Part shown: positions 29,817 to 35,414 of the stretch, in pieces
Layout of the letters: each line of letters opens with the position of its first letter
Position numbering within the stretch: the stretch's first letter is position 1
Source of the DNA: Bacteroidaceae bacterium
GTDB lineage: Bacteria > Bacteroidota > Bacteroidia > Bacteroidales > Bacteroidaceae
Assembly: GCA_017469685.1 (NCBI GenBank)
Contig: JAFUFW010000038.1
Coordinates: 1 to 35,414 of the forward strand
Reading direction: 5' to 3'
DNA: 35,414 nucleotides
Translations under genes and position numbers: made by a program
Notes under the pieces: generated by a model
What the model saw: the letters and a program-made list of their open reading frames with translations, nothing else
The model's database searches: none
Told to the model about the DNA's origin: nothing

Positions 29817-31562
29817 TCAATCAATCAAATCATATATGGTTGCCTTGCCGCCCTTAACTTTCAGGCTATTATATGGCTCTGAGGGGAAGACGAGGTTGGT
29901 CATGGCAAAGCGCCCTTCGGCATCAAACGCCTCGATGGAGCTGCGATCAACGAAGATGCGCAACTGCCTGAGGCGTCCGTGAGTAGGAGCCTTGGTGGTG
30001 CATGGGAAGGCCTCGCTGAAGCCTACTTCTCCGCTACCGGTGCGATCCATGCTGAATATGCGTGCATCATCATCGTATGTCATCAGGACCTTTTCACCTT
30101 TAGCGTTGGCAAGTGTTATGGTGGCCGAGGCCTTGAGTTCGACGACTATCTCGCAAGCCTCGGCTGGATTCTTCAGTCTCTTTCCGCGTGCTGCAAGCAT
30201 CTCCGGCGCAGGCTTAACGCTGACGTACCATTCACTGCCATCATTGAACAAGCCCAGGTCACGGGCTATTGAGTTTGCAGAGCGGAACTGCCGGGTCGGC
30301 ACGTCGTTGGCATACTGCCAGTTGCTCATCCAAGCCAGCACTGTGCGGCGTCCCTGAGGAGCGCCCCAGAACGAGACCGTTGCGTAGTGGTCCTTACCCC
30401 AGTCCATCCATTTCGTGACCTGAGGGTCGGAGTTGCAAGTGAACTTATGCCCATCGAAATCGCCCACGAAGTACTGTGTGGCCGAACCGCCGAAGGGTCC
30501 ACCGGGGTTGATGTTGCAGACGAGCACCCATTTTTCACTTTTCATTCTTTCATTTTTCACTTTGAATAAGTCCGGGCACTCCCATACGCCGTCGTGGCTG
30601 CCGTAGCCAAGTCCGAAACGGCTCTCCTCTTTCCACTCGCGCAGGTTGGGCGACGAGTAGATACGCATCTCCTGCCCCACGGCCAGGATGAGGTTCCATG
30701 CGTTGATATCCTCGTTCCAGAACATATTCGGGTCGCGAAAGTCGGGCACGTCAGCCGTCAGGATGGGATTGCCTGCGTATGGTGTGAAGGTGCGGCCGCC
30801 GTCGGTTGAGTAGGCAAGCGACTGGCTCTGCACATCACCTGCCGAGGTGTAGAGAGCGATTACAGCGCCAGCGCCGAAGCCGGCCGTATTCTTCTCGTCA
30901 ACGACACATGAGCCAGAGAAGATGGCTCCGTGGGCGTCGGGCGAGATGGCTACGCCCTCGTCCTGCCAGTGTAGCAGGTCGCGCGAGGTCGAGTGGCGCC
31001 AGTTCATATTGCCCCACATGGCGCCATAGGGGTTGTACTGATAGAAAAGATGCCACACACCATCCTTGTAGAACATGCCGTTGGGGTCGTTCATCCATCC
31101 GTAGACAGGCGTGTGATGATAGAGCGGACGGAAGCGTTCGCGGTTGGTCATATTGAACTCATCGCTAAGACGAATGTTCTGCCAGCAGATCTCAGAGGCA
31201 GTGCCGCCACGGTTGCTGCGGTCGATGTTCATGTGAACCTGCATTACAAGGTCGTGGCCACGGAACTCGTCGAGCATGAGCGGCACGAAATAGTCAATCT
31301 TGTGCAGCGCCATTCGCACGTCGATGTTGCGGCGCAACTGTCCGTCGACAATCAGTTTCAGGCGTGCTTCGGGAGCCTTTTCCTCCACAGGGAGCAACAG
31401 ATACTTGGACGTCTCGGTGGGTGCCACACGCAGCAGCCAGTTGTCATTCGCCAGCTGATCGGCGTGAAGGGGCTTTCCCTGCACGTCCTGTGCCATCGAC
31501 GCTGATGCGCCAGCCACAGCCAGAGCCGCCATTAGCGACATTACTGTAAGGATTCGTTTCAT
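29817..31562 (-). CDS. GH32 fructan hydrolase (exo-levanase/inulinase type) with DUF4980 N-terminal domain
   Basis: A 581-residue secreted enzyme with signal peptide (to ASMAQ, about residue 25). Residues about 28-115 match the DUF4980 domain that precedes Bacteroidetes levanases. The five-bladed catalytic domain shows nucleophile Asp 159 in WMNDPNG, RDP (276-278) as transition-state stabiliser and acid/base Glu 328 in WECPD, so it should be active on beta-fructosides. A C-terminal beta-sandwich follows. A loop just after WECPD (about 333-345, KVKNERMKSEK) is encoded by an ATTTTTCACTTTTC array. The enzyme is probably periplasmic and releases fructose. Promoter TATATTTG upstream. Confidence 0.94.
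   Translation of the reverse strand: MKRILTVMSLMAALAVAGASASMAQDVQGKPLHADQLANDNWLLRVAPTETSKYLLLPVEEKAPEARLKLIVDGQLRRNIDVRMALHKIDYFVPLMLDEFRGHDLVMQVHMNIDRSNRGGTASEICWQNIRLSDEFNMTNRERFRPLYHHTPVYGWMNDPNGMFYKDGVWHLFYQYNPYGAMWGNMNWRHSTSRDLLHWQDEGVAISPDAHGAIFSGSCVVDEKNTAGFGAGAVIALYTSAGDVQSQSLAYSTDGGRTFTPYAGNPILTADVPDFRDPNMFWNEDINAWNLILAVGQEMRIYSSPNLREWKEESRFGLGYGSHDGVWECPDLFKVKNERMKSEKWVLVCNINPGGPFGGSATQYFVGDFDGHKFTCNSDPQVTKWMDWGKDHYATVSFWGAPQGRRTVLAWMSNWQYANDVPTRQFRSANSIARDLGLFNDGSEWYVSVKPAPEMLAARGKRLKNPAEACEIVVELKASATITLANAKGEKVLMTYDDDARIFSMDRTGSGEVGFSEAFPCTTKAPTHGRLRQLRIFVDRSSIEAFDAEGRFAMTNLVFPSEPYNSLKVKGGKATIYDLID
30528..30562. repeat. ATTTTTCACTTTTCATTC array within the GH32 gene
   Basis: Two to three units of CATTTTTCACTTT-type sequence inside the coding region, same family as the intergenic arrays at 16678-16707 and 21438-21463. 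It keeps the frame and codes a charged loop. Confidence 0.7.
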
Positions 31563-31620
31563 GAATAATAATGTGTTTAGTTTCGAGTTTATAAGATCTA
31601 ATTGTGCGTCTTTAGTGCTG

Positions 31621-31628
31621 CAAATATA
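31621..31628 (-). promoter_or_regulatory. Bacteroidetes -7 box for the DUF4980-GH32 gene
   Basis: TATATTTG on the minus strand, about 60 bp before the GH32 ATG, fits TAnnTTTG. A TTTTTTAG at 31660-31653 is a little far for a -33 box. This suggests the GH32-transporter-kinase part has its own promoter. Confidence 0.5.
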
Positions 31629-31675
31629 GCCTGTATTATTAAATAGGACGTACTAAAAAACGTTCTTTCACCGCC

Positions 31676-31700
31676 AAAAATGTTTCTCCGCAACATTTTT
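31676..31700 (-). terminator. Terminator after the DUF1573 gene
   Basis: AAAAATGTT (31676-31684) pairs perfectly with AACATTTTT (31692-31700) over a 7-nt loop. On the minus strand the 3' arm ends in ATTTTTGG, giving a U-rich tail just downstream of the DUF1573 stop. Confidence 0.65.
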
Positions 31701-31713
31701 GCAAGAGAAAGGG

Positions 31714-32358
31714 CTATTTTACGCGCACATCTAACATGATGGGGATGCTGATTGTGTTCCCGTCATGCTGCACGCTGATCGTACGACTAATATGCTGCAC
31801 GCCTTTTGGCATTTGCGCATCGGCTGAAAAACTAACGGTGATGAGTTCCTGGCGGTCTGAGACCTGGCCATTATCGCCAGCCTCACCCCTATGCAGGACG
31901 ACGACGCCACGCTCTTTCGTCTCGCCCGCCGACATTATACCGAGGTCGAAACGGTTGGCGTTTAGCCACAATGATTCGTACACGCGAATGGGAAACTGCT
32001 GCGCAAGGGATTCCTCTGATGAGAGACAGGTGCCTTCGAGTGAGAGCGTCAAGGATTGTCTGGCTGACGGATCGCCATTAACGGCATACACCAGCGTGCC
32101 TGTCTCGAAGAACTCACCACTCTTGCCACGAGGGTTGAAGCGCAGAATGACAGCGGTGGTATCGCCAATGGCTATACAGCTATCCTTGGCGAATTGAATA
32201 GTAGTGCATCCACAGGAGGTGTAACCTTGGCTCAGACATACGGCGTGCCAGCCTGCATTTCGCAGCAGGAAGGAGCGTTCCACCGTACCTTCGGCCTCGC
32301 GAATGGTGCCAAGCGAGAGTGCCGCCATGCCTATGACTACGAGAGAGTCTGCAAACAT
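31714..32358 (-). CDS. DUF1573 domain protein in the fructan locus
   Basis: A 214-residue protein with the DUF1573 Ig-like pattern: LSLGTIREAEGTVERSFLLRNAGWHAVCLSQGYTSCGCTT, where the conserved SCGCT occurs. A second, weaker copy follows from about NRFDLGIMSAGETKERGVVVLHR to the C-terminus. Such domains are common in exported Bacteroidetes proteins. The ATG at 32358 gives a short hydrophobic N-terminus (MFADSLVVIGMAALSLG) that merges with the first strand and is a poor signal peptide; an ATG at 32421 overlaps the upstream GH32 gene. Function unknown; its presence in a fructan locus is unusual. Confidence 0.8.
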   Translation of the reverse strand: MFADSLVVIGMAALSLGTIREAEGTVERSFLLRNAGWHAVCLSQGYTSCGCTTIQFAKDSCIAIGDTTAVILRFNPRGKSGEFFETGTLVYAVNGDPSARQSLTLSLEGTCLSSEESLAQQFPIRVYESLWLNANRFDLGIMSAGETKERGVVVLHRGEAGDNGQVSDRQELITVSFSADAQMPKGVQHISRTISVQHDGNTISIPIMLDVRVK

Positions 32359-32375
32359 AAACGAGTGGCCGTAGA

Positions 32376-34724
32376 TTATCGAATTACCTTTTTGCCGCCG
32401 ACGATACAGATTCCTTTCCACTCAGAGCCAGCTACGCGTCGCCCGCTCAGGTCAAAGCATCGTCCATTGTCCATAGTCCACTTGCCATTGCCTCCCTCTG
32501 CCGGCAGTTCGCTTATGTCGTCTGAGGTCTGAGACGCATCGAGCGTCCAGGCTTGCAGCGTAGCTTCGGTGGGGCTGGAAGCGAAAGCCTCGGCTGCAAC
32601 AGCATCGGCACCGGTGGGGAAGAGGCGCACGGAGAAGGCCCAACGGTCACTGACAAAGATGTCGGCGATACTGCCATCGAGGAAGACGTGCAACGACAAT
32701 TGTTCGCCCGCAGCTGGGCGGACTGGGAGAGTGGCGGTGTAGGTGCCGTTGTAGACACCATTGTCATTTTGCGTGCGTGCAAGGGCTGTGAGGTCGAGAG
32801 TTATGGTGCCACGAGCCGCATCGTAGGTGAGAATGGCAGCACGATCGCCTACGCCGAGGAAGCGGAAGCCCATCTGCCCTGTGCCCACGGTGAACGTGCC
32901 GAGGAGTTCCAGCTGGCGACCACTGACAGGCGCGAGGGATTGCACGCCGTTGAGGGTCAGCTGCTGGCTGAAGGTCGTCTGCGAACGCATGGCTGCGAGA
33001 CCGCTGTAGGGGCGCTGAACGAGTTGACCGCTGGCGTCCACGCTGATTTCACGGGGCAACGAGAGCAGGTGAGCATAGCCCATCTCGCTGTTGATCTGTG
33101 TGGGAAGCTTGTCAGGAACGATGCCCATGAGGAGGGTCTTGTCTGCATGGCGGTAGATTGTCGGGGAGAGCAAGCCATAGCCATCGCGGCTTATGCCCCC
33201 AAGCTCAATCGTCTGAGCGCCGGCGGCATCGGGTTGGAAATGGCCGTCGGCATCGATGCTGCCGACCCAGCAAAGCGTTCGAACACCCACTCCTGTGCCC
33301 AATGGCGTACAGGTGAAGAGGTACTTGCCCCCCGCCAGAGGCGTCACGTTGGGCATCTCCCAGAACGTCCCGTGCTGATTGCGGTCGCCACCACGGAAGA
33401 AAATGTCGCCATCGTTGGTCCATGTGCCACCCGAGAGCTTGTGCAGCGTGCAGGCTCCTACGCCGCCCTTACTGGTCCCGACGATGATATACTCCTGCCC
33501 GTTAGCCTCAAAATAGTAGGGGTCGCGGAAGTCATCGCTGAGTCCGGCAGGACGGCCGTTGATGACGATGCCCTGCTTCTGCCATGCGGTGAGTGCGGCA
33601 TCCTTGGGCGTTGCCTGCACAATCGTAGCACGGGCATTATCTACGGCTGTATATAATATATAATGTGTGCCACCGTTCTCATATACACAACCGCTCCAGC
33701 ACCCCTTGATGTCGTAGCTCTCGCCCGGAGCGATGGCTATCGGTTCTTCTGTCCAGTCGTAGAGGTTCTGGCTGGAGAGGTGCCCCCAATGCAGGCGTGC
33801 CATATACGGGCCATTGGCATTTTTCTGGAAGAAGACGTGGTAGCGACCGTCTGCGAAGGTCATGCCATGGCTCTCATTCATCCATCCGCCAGAAGGCATG
33901 GCATGGAACTGCGGGCGCCAGAGCGAGGCTGCGTAGCGAGATGCGGGGTAATTGAAGTCGGGGGTTATCGAGCTGTAATCAATGATATCCACGAGAGAGA
34001 AGTCAATGGCAGCATTCATTATCTTGATATCATCTATGAGACCGCAAAACGTATTGAGAAGCATCTTGCCCGTCCATGGGTCTGTGACATTCTCATGATT
34101 CTTGCCTATATAGAAATCGTCGGATGAGTGAACGATGTCCGCACGGCTCATGCGTGCTGAGCCAATCTCAGTCCCGTTCAAGTAGAGCGCAGCCTTGTTG
34201 GCTGCCTTGTTCATGACGGCCGACACCATGCACCACTGGCCATGAGGCAATTTCTCCGTGCCTGCCACAGAGAGCAGGAATCCGCTTGCCGAGCCGAAGC
34301 GGAGGCGAAGGTCACCCTGTGATGACAGCTCGATGGCGAAGCCCTTCTTGGAATCCTCATTGAGATTGCCACAAATTGTAGCGTAGGAAGGTGTCTGCTC
34401 TGCATCCTCCACACGCATCATAGGATATGTCTCGGCTGCCAGCACAACGCTGACTGTCAGCGCCTCCGTGCTGAAGGTGCTGGCGGGTACTGCCGCCCTG
34501 ACGAAACATGAGTAGCCATCGAAACGCAATGCATCGCCACCAACGCCCTCGGCCGTAGTGACCGGGAGCTGAGAGGTAACGGCAAACGTCTGTCCGCTGA
34601 CGCTCTCAGCAATCTTGCCGTCAGAAGAAACGGTCATAGGGAAATGAGCCACTACCGTCTGGGCGGTGACGTTCGCCGCTTCTGCAACAAAAATGGCAAC
34701 AGCCATGAATAAATTAATTCTCAT
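32376..34724 (-). CDS. LamG-GH32 fusion protein with altered catalytic motif
   Basis: A 782-residue exported protein. Signal peptide to about residue 22 (EAANVTAQ). Residues about 24-245 form a LamG/concanavalin-type sandwich (LRFDGYSCFVRA, WCMVSAVMNKAANKAALYLNGTEIG, CGLIDDIKIMNAAI). A GH32 domain follows: WMNESHG (281-287) in place of WMNDPNG, RDP at 400-402, and WEMPN (455-459) in place of WEC. The nucleophile position is therefore Glu 284, not Asp, while the other two acids are kept. A C-terminal beta-sandwich ends about residue 730. The tail CFDLSGRRV ... GKKVIR is the short Prevotella-type C-terminal motif. In this locus position the Bacteroides levan locus has an endo-levanase; activity here is uncertain. 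Confidence 0.88.
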   Translation of the reverse strand: MRINLFMAVAIFVAEAANVTAQTVVAHFPMTVSSDGKIAESVSGQTFAVTSQLPVTTAEGVGGDALRFDGYSCFVRAAVPASTFSTEALTVSVVLAAETYPMMRVEDAEQTPSYATICGNLNEDSKKGFAIELSSQGDLRLRFGSASGFLLSVAGTEKLPHGQWCMVSAVMNKAANKAALYLNGTEIGSARMSRADIVHSSDDFYIGKNHENVTDPWTGKMLLNTFCGLIDDIKIMNAAIDFSLVDIIDYSSITPDFNYPASRYAASLWRPQFHAMPSGGWMNESHGMTFADGRYHVFFQKNANGPYMARLHWGHLSSQNLYDWTEEPIAIAPGESYDIKGCWSGCVYENGGTHYILYTAVDNARATIVQATPKDAALTAWQKQGIVINGRPAGLSDDFRDPYYFEANGQEYIIVGTSKGGVGACTLHKLSGGTWTNDGDIFFRGGDRNQHGTFWEMPNVTPLAGGKYLFTCTPLGTGVGVRTLCWVGSIDADGHFQPDAAGAQTIELGGISRDGYGLLSPTIYRHADKTLLMGIVPDKLPTQINSEMGYAHLLSLPREISVDASGQLVQRPYSGLAAMRSQTTFSQQLTLNGVQSLAPVSGRQLELLGTFTVGTGQMGFRFLGVGDRAAILTYDAARGTITLDLTALARTQNDNGVYNGTYTATLPVRPAAGEQLSLHVFLDGSIADIFVSDRWAFSVRLFPTGADAVAAEAFASSPTEATLQAWTLDASQTSDDISELPAEGGNGKWTMDNGRCFDLSGRRVAGSEWKGICIVGGKKVIR
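32458..32495. repeat. TGGACTATGGACAATGGAC array in the 3' end of the LamG-GH32 gene
   Basis: On the minus strand, units like TATGGAC and AATGGAC, period about 7-8, code for GKWTMDNGR just before the C-terminal tail motif. The same kind of array is common between genes in Prevotella; here it lies inside a gene. Confidence 0.55.
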
Positions 34725-34762
34725 AGTAGCATTTTAGTCTTGTGTGGTTGTTATTTCGTCTG

Positions 34763-34770
34763 CAAAGATA
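34763..34770 (-). promoter_or_regulatory. Bacteroidetes -7 box for the LamG-GH32 gene
   Basis: TATCTTTG on the minus strand, about 40 bp before the ATG at 34724. ATTG at 34795-34792 is 21 bp upstream and fits the -33 position. Confidence 0.6.
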
Positions 34771-34866
34771 ACGATTATTGAGCCCAAGCAGCAATAAAAT
34801 TTGTTTCAATTATCTCAAAAAATCGTTCGGTGCACCATTTTTCCTGAAGAATAGAGGCAAAAAGAA

Positions 34867-34892
34867 GGCGGGAGGCTCGACGACCTCCCGCC
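34867..34892 (-). terminator. Terminator after the DUF4960 gene
   Basis: GGCGGGAGG (34867-34875) pairs perfectly with CCTCCCGCC (34884-34892) over an 8-nt loop. On the minus strand TTCTTTTTG follows, an intrinsic terminator separating the binding-protein gene from the GH32 gene. Confidence 0.8.
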
Positions 34893-34942
34893 ACAGTGCG
34901 TTCATGGGATAATATCAATGTGTATTTATGGATGATGAAGCC

Positions 34943-35414
34943 TTATTTCAGATAGCTGATGCAGTTTTGAGTGAAACGCTCCAACTGGCCCTGCTTCTCG
35001 TTCTGCCCTCCGATGTTCCACTCATAGGCGGCGAGACCTACGGCGAGGATGCGACCGGCGAATGTGGTTGTGGGCTCAAAGTCGATAATACCGGCACAAC
35101 AGTAATCGACGACATGGTTCCATGTGCCGAGGACATGGCTGTTGGTGAGGTCCTCCCAAGTCTTCACGACATTGGGGTTGGGAGCAAGACCATAGGCATT
35201 GAGATCCCACATACAGTTGTGGTCGCCCTTCACGCCAGCACCGATGAAGGTGTAGATGCTACGATCGTAGAGTCCGCTGACGAAGTCCATGCCCCAGTAG
35301 ATATCATGCTGACTATGGTCGTAGATCTGCCCCTCGGTATTGCCGATGACAGGCTGCGAGCCCCAGATATCATTGTTCTGTCCGCCTTCGCCATTGCCAT
35401 AGATGCCGGGAGCA
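34943..35414 (-). CDS. DUF4960-like surface glycan-binding protein, C-terminal end (cut by window edge)
   Basis: The visible 156 codons are open to the window's right edge on the minus strand and end YLK-stop at 34943. Blocks such as GIYGNGEGGQNNDIWGSQPVIG, IYDHSQHDIYWGMDF, VDYCCAGIIDFEPTTTFAGRILAVGLAAYEW and a final FTQNCISYLK are what I recall for the DUF4960 region of the levan surface glycan-binding protein (BT1761-type). It would hold fructan at the cell surface for SusC/SusD-type import. An internal ATG at 35290 is not the start. Family assignment is from recall and context. Confidence 0.7.
   Translation of the reverse strand, partial: APGIYGNGEGGQNNDIWGSQPVIGNTEGQIYDHSQHDIYWGMDFVSGLYDRSIYTFIGAGVKGDHNCMWDLNAYGLAPNPNVVKTWEDLTNSHVLGTWNHVVDYCCAGIIDFEPTTTFAGRILAVGLAAYEWNIGGQNEKQGQLERFTQNCISYLK

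Noticed and set aside
32376-32470. Full type IX secretion sorting domain on the LamG-GH32 protein
   Set aside because: Only a short DLSGRRV ... GKKVIR tail is present, much shorter than a complete CTD, and no secretion genes are in the window; kept only as a tail motif.
32553-33656. Long plus-strand open frame of 367 codons opposite the LamG-GH32 gene
   Set aside because: It is antisense to a clear GH32 domain and has no recognisable protein features; long antisense frames come from the codon pattern of the real gene.

Overview
The window looks like chromosomal DNA from a Bacteroidales bacterium, most likely the Prevotella side of the order. The basis is: TAnnTTTG-type -7 promoter boxes in front of most transcription units, Bacteroidetes-only families (DUF4199, DUF4348, DUF4960, DUF6048/DUF6452), lipoproteins with acidic residues after the lipidated Cys, the 'GKKVVR'-type C-terminal tail seen in Prevotella proteins, and many short A/T-rich tandem arrays between genes. 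Family names are from recall of conserved motifs; no database search was possible.

Layout. 1-1566 (-): 5' half of carB, divergent from mutS2 (1795-4425, +). 4545-8784 (+): a compact operon of an ECF sigma factor, a protein joining a cytoplasmic/inner-membrane N-terminus to a C-terminal outer-membrane-type beta-barrel, a lipoprotein, and a lipoprotein-serpin fusion whose N-terminal domain is a paralogue of the preceding lipoprotein. This is the best candidate here for an undescribed system. 9131-13170 (+): DUF4199 membrane protein, GT2 glycosyltransferase, DUF6452-like lipoprotein, DUF6048-like outer-membrane protein and ApbE. 13317-16556 (-): an AT-richer accessory block with a gene remnant, an unknown lipoprotein, an unknown protein with three internal repeats, a large nested inverted repeat and a DUF4160/DUF2442 pair. 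16770-17312 (+): rubrerythrin. 17428-24002 (-): pheS, fetA-like ATPase, aguB, aguA, fetB-like permease, 2-hydroxyacid dehydrogenase and patatin, largely co-oriented and tightly packed. 24141-26138 (+): DUF4348-like lipoprotein and murB. 26314-27561 (-): an unassigned outer-membrane protein.

27670-35414 (-): a fructan (levan/inulin) utilisation locus read from the right edge leftwards: end of a DUF4960 surface glycan-binding protein, a LamG-GH32 protein, a DUF1573 protein, a DUF4980-GH32 enzyme, an MFS sugar transporter and a fructokinase. The order matches the known Bacteroides levan locus (SGBP, GH32s, fructose transporter, fructokinase). Fructan would be bound and cut at or outside the outer membrane, the products trimmed to fructose in the periplasm, and fructose imported and phosphorylated. 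SusC/SusD and the sensor are not in the window.

A theme throughout is short (about 7-10 bp) tandem arrays of several sequence families at gene borders. Some run into genes: they encode part of MutS2, a surface loop of a GH32 enzyme, most of a lipoprotein signal peptide and a patatin stop codon, and one abuts a TTG start. Another dispersed element, about 50 bp, occurs twice with compensatory changes in its stem, suggesting a selected RNA or DNA structure. No tRNA, rRNA, CRISPR array, transposase or phage gene was seen.
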